NCBI RefSeq assembly: GCF_002835735.1 | Contig: NZ_PISD01000076.1 | Coordinates: forward strand, 1 to 50,087 | Origin: Cytobacillus horneckiae | GTDB taxonomy: Bacteria > Bacillota > Bacilli > Bacillales > Cytobacillaceae | Length of the DNA: 50,087 nucleotides | Reading direction: 5' to 3' | Shown here: in pieces, positions 16,484 to 25,400 of the stretch | Layout: every line of letters begins with the position of its first letter | Position numbering within the stretch: the first letter of the stretch is position 1 | The notes under the pieces: generated by a model | What the model saw: the letters and a program-made list of their open reading frames with translations, nothing else | Told to the model about the DNA's origin: nothing | The model's database searches: none | Made by a program: the position numbers and the translations under genes

Positions 16484-16610
16484 AATGTTATACGACAAAT
16501 ATTGAATAAATAATATTTATGTTATGCGACGAAAAAATATAGGCTATGCTATAGGTTTCGTCGCATAAGACATATTATCTGACAAACTTGTTGTTGGTCG
16601 TATTATAGCG
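16484..16610. other. Four-motif recombination or operator site
   Basis: Copies of (T)TATRCGAC lie at 16487-16496 and 16521-16530 in plus orientation and at 16560-16569 and 16598-16607 inverted. The inner pair forms a perfect 13-bp inverted repeat TTATGCGACGAAA (16522-16534 and 16556-16568) around TATAG-GCTATG-CTATA, a core-like dyad with a 6-base centre. The outermost copy overlaps the -10 of the recombinase promoter, so binding would also autoregulate. The layout of one core dyad plus accessory copies resembles the TnpI/IRS site of Tn4430. Confidence 0.65.
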
Positions 16611-16636
16611 CGTCTGGAACCCTTTGCCAGCACATT
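16602..16636 (-). promoter_or_regulatory. Promoter of the tyrosine recombinase
   Basis: On the minus strand CTGGCA, a 17-base spacer ending in CGCG-C, and TATAAT (16602-16607) are followed by ACGAC of the fourth repeat motif. It is about 138 bases before the recombinase start. Confidence 0.6.
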
Positions 16637-16676
16637 TCCATGGATTCCTCGATTTTCTCCTGTTTTATTACACCGT

Positions 16677-16850
16677 TTAATGTTGAATATAATTTAATTG
16701 TTCCTCAGTTACTCTGTATTCGTCACACCCATAACCGAAATTCAAATATAAATTATATGTACCATCACTATTGAGACTTGCACTTTTATAATGCGCTTGC
16801 TGATACATGCTCTTTAATGCTTCAATGTCTGCATTTGATAACATATTCAA
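16677..16850 (-). CDS. Small unknown protein (57 aa)
   Basis: GGAGGTGATTAAA precedes a TTG at 16850, with an ATG two codons later. The product MNMLSNADIEALKSMYQQAH is helical at the start, then beta (YNLYLNFGYGCDEYRVT). It is the second gene after the 152-residue gene, separated by about 35 bases. No function is recognised. Confidence 0.55.
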   Translation of the reverse strand: MNMLSNADIEALKSMYQQAHYKSASLNSDGTYNLYLNFGYGCDEYRVTEEQLNYIQH

Positions 16851-16885
16851 TTTAATCACCTCCACTGTTTAGACATTAAAAAATC

Positions 16886-17344
16886 TTATTTATAGTAATT
16901 AAAATCTATATCTTTCACTTCTTTTAGTTCGTATCTTTCTACTAACTTCCTGTGCATTAATTCTGCTAGTTGCAACTCATTCTCACTAAAAAAAGATTTC
17001 AAATCATATCTTTGAATTTTATAAAGTGCTGTTAGGGCTGCATTATCCAATTTTTCTTTTAATTCTTCTTCAAAACTTTCATCAGGATAACCTTCATTCA
17101 TTTCAGAATAATAATTAGATAATCTAATCTGAACTTCATCGATCATCTCTTCAACCTTTTCAAAAAGTAGTTTAATTGCTTCATCCATACTCTCTGCCTG
17201 AAAATCATCAGTGTAAGTTTGGCCATCAGTTCGATCAATGAGATAACTTCCCTTTTCACCCATATAACAACCAACGAAATCGAATTGACTTCCTACACCT
17301 ACATTAAATAAATTATCCATATCTTCTTTTAATAGTGATTTCAT
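16886..17344 (-). CDS. Unknown acidic helical protein (152 aa)
   Basis: GAAAGGAGAGGATGAGGA precedes the ATG. The first 50 residues look like a small beta domain (QFDFVGCYMGEKGSYLID); the rest is acidic and helical. It probably shares an operon with the 57-residue gene downstream. No family is recognised. Confidence 0.6.
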   Translation of the reverse strand: MKSLLKEDMDNLFNVGVGSQFDFVGCYMGEKGSYLIDRTDGQTYTDDFQAESMDEAIKLLFEKVEEMIDEVQIRLSNYYSEMNEGYPDESFEEELKEKLDNAALTALYKIQRYDLKSFFSENELQLAELMHRKLVERYELKEVKDIDFNYYK

Positions 17345-17399
17345 TCCTCATCCTCTCCTTTCATTTTGCCTATTTACTAGGCTTACAAATGTTATAGCA

Positions 17400-17784
17400 T
17401 ATTAAGAAAAAGACGAGGTAAGTATGTTAGAACATAATTGTGACGAATCTATTCTGAACATTACGCGAAATAAAAAAACCACAAGAAAAGACCAGACAAA
17501 GTTTATGTCTGGTCTTTCAGTAAGTAACTTCATTAAAAAGGAAGTAAACATAAAAAGACTATCTTACTACACACCAAAAAACATTAGGAATTAAGGGGAA
17601 TCCTAATATCATTTTAGTTCCACCTGAAAGAGTTATTTCCTTTATTTTAAATGGGTTAATGTGAAATAAATTTTATTTTTCCTTTTTTGTTCTATAGGTT
17701 GCAAACTTGAACAATATTCCTTTAATTACTTCATCGGATTAAATGACTCAAAAGTTAATCTTCAAACTTAATTCAACTTAACGA
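17400..17784. other. Non-coding gap of about 390 bases
   Basis: This stretch holds the terminator at 17485-17518 and AT-rich sequence. I see no gene with a ribosome site on either strand. Confidence 0.45.
17485..17518 (-). terminator. Terminator, strong hairpin
   Basis: AAGACCAGACA and TGTCTGGTCTT form a stem of at least 10 bp with a 7-base loop, with T-rich sequence following on the minus strand. It would stop transcription from the 17785-17991 gene. Confidence 0.75.
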
Positions 17785-17991
17785 TTAATCAATTTCATTT
17801 TTATTCGATACTTCAAGTTTCCTAACTGGGTTTAAAGTTTTGCCCCAATCAAAAGGTTGACTGTATTTAATATTTCCGCACTTTAGACATTCAACATCAC
17901 AAAGACGAGCATAGTTAATTTTATCCTTTACATCTAACGGATATTCTTCTACTCTTATTACATTTAAAACTCCACCACATTCACAGATCAT
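17785..17991 (-). CDS. Small zinc-ribbon-like protein (68 aa)
   Basis: GGAGAGAAAAT precedes the ATG. CECGG at the N-terminus and CLKCG near residue 38 give two Cys pairs, suggesting a small zinc ribbon. A DNA-binding or structural role is possible but not shown. Confidence 0.55.
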   Translation of the reverse strand: MICECGGVLNVIRVEEYPLDVKDKINYARLCDVECLKCGNIKYSQPFDWGKTLNPVRKLEVSNKNEID

Positions 17992-18047
17992 ATTTTCTCT
18001 CCAATCATTATTTCTATTTACATATCATTAAAAATCCTTTATTTCTA

Positions 18048-18371
18048 TTATATTATTTGCAATAGATAAGACAACTCTACAGCAACATCAGAGTGGATAT
18101 CTTGTTTAATAATTGAGAGTTCTAAATTATAGGATTGGCAGAGCATAAAAATGTATTGCAACTGTTTGATGTTACTAAATTCATCATAGTTATAAAAGAG
18201 CACTCTACAATATTTTTCATGGTTTTCTATAATAAGTTGTTCGATAAATTTATTGTCCTTTACGAATACAACATCTATATTTTTATTAACTCTTTTGGCA
18301 TAGTTGTTCATACTCTCTGTATAACTCTCATGATCATTTTTATCCGTAATAAATCCAAGATATCCCTTCAA
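18048..18371 (-). CDS. Unknown protein (107 aa), TTG start
   Basis: TGAGGTGATTAC precedes a TTG start at 18371. The sequence alternates strands and helices (GYLGFITDKND, DVVFVKDNKFIEQL, CRVLFYNYDEFS, ELSIIKQDIHSD), consistent with a small recombinase- or TIR-like alpha/beta fold, but no catalytic motif is clear. It has a CGCG-type promoter about 20 bases upstream. Confidence 0.55.
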   Translation of the reverse strand: MKGYLGFITDKNDHESYTESMNNYAKRVNKNIDVVFVKDNKFIEQLIIENHEKYCRVLFYNYDEFSNIKQLQYIFMLCQSYNLELSIIKQDIHSDVAVELSYLLQII

Positions 18372-18400
18372 GTAATCACCTCAAGTATTTGATGATGAAG

Positions 18401-18428
18401 ATTATACCGCGCATCTAATCATCTTCAA
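18401..18428 (-). promoter_or_regulatory. Promoter with CGCG-N-TATAAT
   Basis: On the minus strand TTGAAG, a 16-base spacer containing CGCG and one base, then TATAAT (18401-18406) lies 30 bases before the TTG start of the 107-residue gene. Confidence 0.6.
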
Positions 18429-18460
18429 GGTAAAAGGTAAATATTTCTCACAAAAAAAAT

Positions 18461-18480
18461 AACAGGAATTTTATCCTGTC
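18461..18480 (-). terminator. Terminator after the 75-aa gene
   Basis: ACAGGA and TCCTGT form a short stem that overlaps the stop codon region of the gene ending at 18479, with TTTTTTTT close after it on the minus strand. Confidence 0.7.
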
Positions 18481-18706
18481 ATTTAACAATCAGAGGAACT
18501 AATTTGCATTTAAGAGTTATTCTAGGCTTTTGGACAAGACGAACAGCATTTTCGTTATTTAAGGAATGCAGCCAATTAATAACCATCTTCCTTTCCTTTA
18601 ATAATAATATTTCATCAAAAATGCTATTTACATCTAAACTAAGTGAATAGTAATTGTCTGCAACTAAAATTAAATAATTTCTTTGTTTTGGATATCTAAA
18701 GTTCAT
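18479..18706 (-). CDS. Small unknown protein (75 aa)
   Basis: GGAGGGGGTTATA precedes the ATG at 18706, so the upstream in-frame ATG is unlikely. The N-terminus is basic and hydrophobic (FRYPKQRNYLILVADNYYSL); the rest is helical. No family is recognised. It follows two small membrane-protein genes on the same strand. Confidence 0.5.
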   Translation of the reverse strand: MNFRYPKQRNYLILVADNYYSLSLDVNSIFDEILLLKERKMVINWLHSLNNENAVRLVQKPRITLKCKLVPLIVK

Positions 18707-18726
18707 TATAACCCCCTCCAATTATT

Positions 18727-18837
18727 TCACAAGGCTGATTTTGCCAAATCATACAACCAATATGATAAAAATAAAAATCCAAAACTAATTAATAATTTCA
18801 AACCATCTCTATCCTTTTTCTCTTTATTGTTTGACAA
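18727..18837 (-). CDS. 36-residue single-helix membrane peptide
   Basis: AAAGGGGCAATTAAAA precedes a TTG that opens a 36-codon frame. A charged start (SNNKEKKDRDG) is followed by one hydrophobic segment, LKLLISFGFLFLSYWLYDLA. It sits between two small genes of the same strand with small gaps. Size, ribosome site and composition favour a real small membrane peptide. Confidence 0.45.
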   Translation of the reverse strand: MSNNKEKKDRDGLKLLISFGFLFLSYWLYDLAKSAL

Positions 18838-18856
18838 TTTTAATTGCCCCTTTCTT

Positions 18857-19084
18857 CTAAATACAAAAACTCAAAATAATACTTCCTACGAGAAGAAAAA
18901 GCACACAATAGTTAAAGATATACTTTGATATAATCAAACTTTTGATATTTTCTTTAAATGCATATTCAGCCAAAGCATTTACACTAATTAGAAAAATCCC
19001 CCCAAAAATAATTAAATACAGTGCAAGTAACGGTCCTGTCCCTATAAGATTTATCCCTTCTGTAAAATGTATCCAAGCAATCAT
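18857..19084 (-). CDS. Two-helix small membrane protein (75 aa)
   Basis: AAAGGAGAGTACTC precedes the ATG. Hydrophobic segments lie at about residues 15-38 and 54-74 (YCVLFLLVGSIILSFCI). The function is unknown. It starts a likely operon of small membrane and unknown proteins (19084 to 18479). Confidence 0.55.
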   Translation of the reverse strand: MIAWIHFTEGINLIGTGPLLALYLIIFGGIFLISVNALAEYAFKENIKSLIISKYIFNYCVLFLLVGSIILSFCI

Positions 19085-19183
19085 GAGTACTCTCCTTTCA
19101 GTTTTAATTCAATTATTTATCTATTAAACTTTTCTAGAAGTAAACCTTTAAAATTCTGGCCATTTCCGATCCGAAAATTTATA

Positions 19184-19324
19184 TTATTTTTTCAATTTTA
19201 AATTACCCTGAATCAGCCTAATTATAGGAGTTTTAAGCCATTTTCGCTTAAAATAAATATATTTTAGCCACCACGTACTCTCTATAATTTTCTCCTTTTT
19301 TATTGATAAATATATTTTATTCAT
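19184..19324 (-). CDS. Possible basic 46-residue protein
   Basis: The open frame starting MNKIYLSIKKEK and continuing through STWWLKYIYFKRKWLK is strongly basic and aromatic. The ribosome site is poor (AGGAA nearly touching the ATG). Three copies of GATTTTTTTC lie just upstream at 19338-19382. It is possibly a small gene ahead of the 75-residue membrane protein. Confidence 0.3.
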   Translation of the reverse strand: MNKIYLSIKKEKIIESTWWLKYIYFKRKWLKTPIIRLIQGNLKLKK

Positions 19325-19337
19325 TTCCTATTGTATG

Positions 19338-19382
19338 GATTTTTTTCGGGGATTTTTTTCATCCCTTTTTCTGATTTTTTTC
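19338..19382. repeat. Three copies of GATTTTTTTC
   Basis: Copies of GATTTTTTTC, one of them a base shorter by my count, lie at about 19338-19347, 19351-19360 and 19373-19382, all in the same orientation. They may be simple A/T tracts or a regulator-binding array for the small genes on the minus strand. Confidence 0.3.
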
Positions 19383-19466
19383 GTTGGAAATTATTCTAAT
19401 AAAAGCGAAAATATTAATTCTAATGATTAATATTCATTTAGTTTCACCAATATATATTCATAAATA

Positions 19467-19492
19467 AAAGGAGGCAACGATCAGCCTCCTTT
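19467..19492 (-). terminator. Terminator after the 150-aa membrane protein
   Basis: AAAGGAGGC and GCCTCCTTT form a 9-bp stem with an 8-base loop, with T-rich sequence on the minus strand. Confidence 0.7.
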
Positions 19493-19574
19493 AAAAAGTT
19501 TAATAGGTTTATTAAATGTATTAGTTATAATTATATTTTTATTTATATACTTGCCCCCCCAATAAAGAAGGGAT

Positions 19575-20027
19575 TTAATTTTTATGATTTATTATGAATT
19601 TAATATCCCTTTTGTCTCTTTCTTCTATGATTTCAATCATTTGATTTACACATGTGTCCCAAATTAATGCTCCGGTAAAAAGGAATGCTGGAACATACAT
19701 ACTAGCATATAGACTTCTTTCGTAAAAAAACATTATGAATCCCGTTACAATAGAAACTATTAATATTAAAGTCATCAATAGATATTTTAATACAATAGGC
19801 ACTCCTTTGGTTCTGGTAACAGCCCTATAAATAGATATATACATCTTTTGATATATAATTGCACCCGTAAACATTATTAGGTACGAAATGATCGCATATA
19901 GGATAAATCCAAAATCAAAATAATCTAAAGACAACTTTGCTGATATTAAAATTAAAAGAGTCATTAATGCAAATTGATAAATATATATATATACTCTTTC
20001 CGTTTTCGAACAAAATAATTTTTCCAT
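19575..20027 (-). CDS. Four-helix membrane protein (150 aa)
   Basis: Hydrophobic segments lie at about residues 14-31, 39-58, 80-102 and 108-125, and the C-terminal tail is charged (EIIEERDKRDIKF). GAGGTAATGAAATC precedes the ATG. A CGCG-N-TATACT promoter lies about 35 bases upstream. The function is unknown. Confidence 0.6.
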   Translation of the reverse strand: MEKLFCSKTERVYIYIYQFALMTLLILISAKLSLDYFDFGFILYAIISYLIMFTGAIIYQKMYISIYRAVTRTKGVPIVLKYLLMTLILIVSIVTGFIMFFYERSLYASMYVPAFLFTGALIWDTCVNQMIEIIEERDKRDIKFIINHKN

Positions 20028-20062
20028 GATTTCATTACCTCAATGATTCTATTTTGATAATA

Positions 20063-20091
20063 AGTATAACGCGCTATTTTATTCTAGTCAG
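20063..20091 (-). promoter_or_regulatory. Promoter with CGCG-N-TATACT
   Basis: On the minus strand CTGACT, a 17-base spacer ending CGCG plus one base, and TATACT (20063-20068) precedes the 150-residue membrane protein gene. Confidence 0.6.
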
Positions 20092-20107
20092 GACCAGACA
20101 AACAAAA

Positions 20108-20135
20108 AACGCTAAAATCATTTGATCTTAGCGTT
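20108..20135 (-). terminator. Terminator after the 95-aa gene
   Basis: AACGCTAA and TTAGCGTT form the stem, followed by TTTTTT on the minus strand, 20 bases after the stop at 20155. Confidence 0.8.
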
Positions 20136-20154
20136 CTATAAAACTATCTAGATA

Positions 20155-20442
20155 TTAGATTGTTTTTTCATATTTTGATAATGTTGGAAATGCAGTCTTA
20201 TTTACAAACATATAATACTTTCTTACTGAATTTTGAATAGCCCCATTACTATCATTAAGTTCGTCTTTAATTCGCTTCAGCAAACCATAAACTTCTTTAT
20301 CATCTTTTACAATCTGGTCCAGATTAACATTAAACCTATCTTCAACAAGTCTTGCCTTACTAATTCTAGATCTAACTGCCTTATCCTTGCTGTTTATTTG
20401 ATTGTCATTGATTAGAAATTTAGCACACTCTTCTTCTCTCAT
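20155..20442 (-). CDS. Unknown basic protein (95 aa)
   Basis: GAGGAATGGATT precedes the ATG. The protein is charged and helical, without membrane segments (VRSRISKARLVEDRFNVNLD). A terminator-like hairpin separates it from the DISARM-like operon upstream; it may depend on read-through or on a promoter I did not identify. No family is recognised. Confidence 0.55.
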   Translation of the reverse strand: MREEECAKFLINDNQINSKDKAVRSRISKARLVEDRFNVNLDQIVKDDKEVYGLLKRIKDELNDSNGAIQNSVRKYYMFVNKTAFPTLSKYEKTI

Positions 20443-20465
20443 AATCCATTCCTCTTTTCAATAAA

Positions 20466-20496
20466 CTAAGAGCCAGAATTTATTTCTGGCTCTTAG
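20466..20496 (-). terminator. Terminator of the DISARM-like operon
   Basis: CTAAGAGCCAGAA and TTCTGGCTCTTAG form a perfect 13-bp stem with a 5-base loop, followed by a short T-rich tract on the minus strand, just after the drmB stop. Confidence 0.8.
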
Positions 20497-20509
20497 TTAA
20501 CTACATTAG

Positions 20510-22408
20510 TTAATTATTAAAGAAACCTAATTTTGGATCAATTAGTAAAGTTCTATCTAAAAAGAGATTTCCTAATTCACATGAAGTTTCAGGCAGATAA
20601 GAACAACTATGGCATGCAGCCCCATTTAGATTATTAACACCTTGACCTGAGGATTTTCCAATTTCCGAACATACAGGGTCAGAACTGCACCATCGTGCTT
20701 TATCAATTGCTTTATTGACCACTGGGAAGAAATTCTTTTGTCTCCCCATTCTTACAAGACCTCCAAATGTGCCATCTATATCACCTGAAGATGTATAGAT
20801 TAATATCCCGCATTGCTCTTCATTTAGATATAGCCGTTCACGAATAGAAGCCGAATTATAGCCACATGTTAAAGCCAACTCATCAATAATAATGTGTGAC
20901 AGTGTATGAAGAAGAACATTTCTTGGCTTTAGAATATCCTCATCAACATGTGTCCCTCTTTTCTCAGCACGAGTAAGCAACTTATTGAAATAATGTTGGA
21001 CATCGCTTCTTTGTTCCCATGACTGCAATTTTTCGAAATTGATAGTAAAGAAAATGCCTTCTCCATAAACCTTATAAGCCGGCAGCCAATTATTTTCCGG
21101 TAGATTTGGGTCTTTAAATAACAAATGTTTCCCCTTTGTTATTTGGTTCTGTGCAACCTCTTCATCATTGGTTGTTAGTCTTTTAAATCCCGTTAAAGCA
21201 ATTGTTTCTTTTAATTTTGTCACTCTATTTATCATACTAAAGAAAGTAGTGGTATCTTCTTCAGTAACATCATCGCAAATCCATTCTTTTTTTACCTTGA
21301 GATTTTTTGTATCAATTTCTTTTGTTAAGGTTTGAAATTCCCTTTTCCTTAATTCCTTTTCTGCATTCCTAGTACTTACTCTTTCAGGAGTTTGCTCTTC
21401 CTCTATTCCACCCTCAACGTATAAGATAGCAAGTTCAATATCCGAATGCTTATATTCTTGGATTTCTGGAGGACATAATTTTTTCACCGTCTTAATTTTC
21501 CCATCCATATTATCAGCCGTATCCAGCCAAGATGAGGTAACTCCATTTTTTTCAAACATATCTATAAGTTTTTCTACTTCAGGATTTTCCCCCGGTAAAT
21601 GAATTGCACTTATAGTATTAGGATAATACACATTTATAGAATTTTTTAATACTGCTATTGGATAAGAAGTGCAACTATCTTTATCATTTTCAGAACCATA
21701 CCATGGTTTATGACCGGGACATTGATATAACTTTTTTTCATTTTTATTTAGCATTTTACTTAACTCACTTACTCGATCCTCATCCAAATCAGAAGTAGTT
21801 TTTCTAGACATTATTCCTTTAAGTGGTCTTTCTTTATTACAAGTGCACTTAACCTTGAGAGAATCGAGAGTTGCCCCTCCTGTTGAAAGAAGTTTCATTT
21901 GCCCATCACAAGAGGTATTCTCATCTCCGTGAACCCATTCTCTCCATGGAAAATCAGATATGTGACCATGATTACATACCATTACAAATGGTACTTGAAT
22001 CATCTTCATTTGTTTTTTACATTCTTTACAATCTAGCCAACTTGTTCTTGATGACATAGAAGTTTGATGTAATGTTTTGCATTTGGGGCAATAGTGCCAA
22101 GTAGGGAATCGTAACAATGGAATATACAAATCCGTATTTGTTTGAGTTATCGCGCCTCCTGCATTTTTATATTGATAACTTGGTCTAAAATCTGGAGGCA
22201 TCAGTAATTGTTTTACCTTTAATAAAGATCTTAATCTAGGTTCTTGTATTTCATATTCATCAAATGCTTCAATACGATATTCATTTTTGTTATGATACCA
22301 TTTATCAAGGGCGCCAATCATTGCTGATTCCCCTTCGGGACTAATAACAAGAGCACCCGGTCCAAATGTTGTAACAAGTTGTCCTCTTCTTAAAGGTAAA
22401 TCTTTCAT
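20510..22408 (-). CDS. drmB: DrmB, DUF1998 protein of DISARM
   Basis: This 632-residue protein is of the DISARM core family DrmB. N-terminal RRGQLVTTFGPGALV is typical. Zinc-type Cys pairs appear in YCPKCKTLH and CKECKKQM, and the C-terminal DUF1998 region has HTLSHIIIDELAL, YTSSGDIDGTFGGLVRMG and the Cys cluster in CSSDPVC to CHSCSYLPETSCELGN. GGGAGG stands before the ATG at 22408, whose first bases overlap the drmA stop (ATGA). DrmB is thought to act with the DrmA helicase as an autoinhibited DNA-engaging complex. Confidence 0.88.
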   Translation of the reverse strand: MKDLPLRRGQLVTTFGPGALVISPEGESAMIGALDKWYHNKNEYRIEAFDEYEIQEPRLRSLLKVKQLLMPPDFRPSYQYKNAGGAITQTNTDLYIPLLRFPTWHYCPKCKTLHQTSMSSRTSWLDCKECKKQMKMIQVPFVMVCNHGHISDFPWREWVHGDENTSCDGQMKLLSTGGATLDSLKVKCTCNKERPLKGIMSRKTTSDLDEDRVSELSKMLNKNEKKLYQCPGHKPWYGSENDKDSCTSYPIAVLKNSINVYYPNTISAIHLPGENPEVEKLIDMFEKNGVTSSWLDTADNMDGKIKTVKKLCPPEIQEYKHSDIELAILYVEGGIEEEQTPERVSTRNAEKELRKREFQTLTKEIDTKNLKVKKEWICDDVTEEDTTTFFSMINRVTKLKETIALTGFKRLTTNDEEVAQNQITKGKHLLFKDPNLPENNWLPAYKVYGEGIFFTINFEKLQSWEQRSDVQHYFNKLLTRAEKRGTHVDEDILKPRNVLLHTLSHIIIDELALTCGYNSASIRERLYLNEEQCGILIYTSSGDIDGTFGGLVRMGRQKNFFPVVNKAIDKARWCSSDPVCSEIGKSSGQGVNNLNGAACHSCSYLPETSCELGNLFLDRTLLIDPKLGFFNN

Positions 22409-25400
22409 GAAAATAAAGCCTCCCAACCACTTTCACTTTCGCTATTCTCATCACTAGAGTTATATATTGTTGCAATAAGCCCCCTGCATTCTGAATCTAC
22501 ATTTCTCATTGAATTAATCATCGATTCGGCATTTACTTTTAATGCATGAGGAATCGTAGTTCCTGCGGAATACATATAACCATTTACCTTTGGATCAACT
22601 TGCCATGCTGTATAATTTCCTTTTTCAAGTCGTTTCAATATCACCCTAAACCTGCTTTTTAATTCTTCAATTTGTTCTGGATCAACAAGTTCTGCTCTTT
22701 CTAGTAAACGATTGTAAAACGGGACTATCTTTTTATTTAGGTTCTTCTGAATTTCTTTCCAATCAGGAGTTCTGGCAATATCATCATTTAATGCTTGTCT
22801 CAAAAACCCTACAACAACTGCATGCAAACCTCTATCTAAACATGAATCTGAAAAAGGAGTAACACTTGTAGGTTCTACTTGTGCATATAGTTTTTGATGG
22901 TATTCCCTAAAATGTTCAAAATGAGATTTATCTCTCGATTTTGTATTAGAATATAAAGTAAATATTAATCCCGGTCTCTCCCACCAGCGACGTCCAACAC
23001 GACCACTAACCTGAATATATTGTGCTGTCATTTTTGGCTGTCCTACTATGGCCATTACCGATAAACGATCGATATCTACTCCAACCTCAATAATGTTAGA
23101 TGCAAGACATAAATCAATAGTAGAATTCATGTCTTTTTGCTCTTTATTAGGTTTATATTCTAGTTTCAAATCATCAATAGTTTTTGAGATTTCATGGCTT
23201 TGCTTTCTAGATGTTAACTCAAGAACATTATTTATATACCTTATATCCTTTTGAAGTCCCTTTCTCATTGCCATTGAATTTGAATATTGTGGTATATCTG
23301 TTTGAGTTAATGTCAGACCGCCGCCTAATTCCCGTAAAGTATTATAGAATGAAAGCAAGGTCCAGTAAGGATCCCTTTCCTGCTCATTAATTTCGGCTGT
23401 TGATTGAAGAATAGATGAAAATGCCATTACCTGTGACATCATAATACGAACGGTTGTAGTATAAACCCCCACATATTTCCTTCCCGGCATTGGCTTGCCT
23501 GTTTCCTTATTTATTGCTGGAGTTGCAAAAAAGGAATCTTCATTTTCAAGTCCCGGACTAGGAAACAATCTTGAATTTTTTCTTCCAAATAAAGCAAGGG
23601 CTTGTTCCTCAAATTGTTTAATTGTTGCCGTTGCTGCTATTATTTTTGGTTTTACTACTTTTCCGTCTACATTTTTCAAACATAATTCTTCTATTAATGT
23701 CTCAAAAAGACCTGTTAATGTTCCAAGTGGCCCAGATATTAAATGTAACTCATCTTGCACTATTAACGATGGCGGACTAATAAACCTATCTCCGTTTGAG
23801 TCTAATCCAAACAACGCTCTAGCCTTTGGCTTCCATACTAATTGAACAAACTTATCAACTGTTCCAATTAAGAAAGTTGGACGTTTCTCATATATCGTAT
23901 CATCTACAATATAAATTGGTAATTCTTCATGGAAGTCGCAATTCTTATCCGGGCAATGAACAACCAATTTATCATTGTTTATTTTGTATCCGAAGTAGTA
24001 CTTTGTCTTGCTTCCTTTTTGATCGTAGTAACCTAAATTTGCTCCGCACCAAGGACAACTATTTACAACAAATTGGTTAGCATCTTTATCATTTTTTTGA
24101 AGTTTACTTAGTTGCGTTTTTGCCTTCACGTTAGTATTTGGAGTCGTATCTGATCCAACCCAAATACCAATAGAAAAAGGAATTTCTCCAAGTTTTAAAG
24201 TATTTTTTCTTCTTAAGTACTCTAAGGCACACATTAGTCTTGATGATCGTTGGAACTGGTCAGCAGTTAGAAGTCTCAATGTGTATCGCATCATAACATC
24301 TACACCAGCATCCATATTATTTTTCAAGCGCCTCAGAATCATTTGAAAGGCTGCAACACCTAAGTACGCTTCCGTTTTACCTCCACCAGTAGGGAACCAA
24401 ATTAAATCAACAATTTCTCTTGAATCGCACTTTTCATCAACTAATGACTCAATTGACATTAATATAAAAGCAATCTGGAATGCCCTCCAAGTATTACTAG
24501 CGTTCTTAAGTTTATTTTCATCATTAATACTTTCTTTAAAAGGTTTATTAAAAATAATTTGTTTATCTTCTACACGTCCAAAACGTCTATCTTTACCATT
24601 TACCTGTTGAAGAAGTATTGCCGTATTCGCTAAACGAAATGCTTCTAATAATTGTGGATCCTTTAGCAATTTAAGACCCTTTTCCATTCTATCCAGACTT
24701 TCTTTACATAGTTCTAAATGCTTTTCAGCAATCGATTGTAATAGTTCTGGGACATCCTCAACCTCTGTTGTTTTATTCTCTATCCATTCCCTATAACCAT
24801 CTATTAAAGGCTTTAATATTTTTTCAGGGGATTCATTACTAGAAAGACCAGCAAGATCACTCATTTTAATTTCTAGTTCAACCTTTTTCCCATCTTGATT
24901 TACAAAAACGTTTGGAGTCATACTTAGTGCTTCATATTCTGGCATAAAAGTGGTCGACAATTGTTGGACGTTCTTAGAATTTTGCTCCCAGTCTGCAGCA
25001 CACCCATGACCGAAAGCATATACTCCTTCGTTTCGATATAGAAGTTCGGTAGAAGCCTCTTCATCACTCAACAACTTTTTCATCTCATACTGTTTTGGAT
25101 AAACAGAAAAACAGTGCTCATCTGGCGCACTTATACTCATTGTTGCTTGAAACAATATTAATTGTTGTCTATTAAACTTCGGAACTGATGAACGGTTTGT
25201 AACACTAATGGTGATTATATATTTATCCTTAACTTCACGAAGTCGAGCCTGAAATTGAATATGATAATGGGAGATTTTCTCCCCTTTTTTATTTTTCATT
25301 TCAGTTTGTTTTTCCATTTGTTTATGGTTAATAAGTTCGTTTAAAGGTAACTCCCATATTCCTTCTACAGTTTCCCTCAGCCACCATTGAAAACTATTAC

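Noticed and set aside
17464..17470. Another CGCG (ACGCGAAATAAA) near possible promoter sequence
   Set aside because: It lacks a good -10 at the one-base spacing on either strand and does not precede a gene in the fitting direction.
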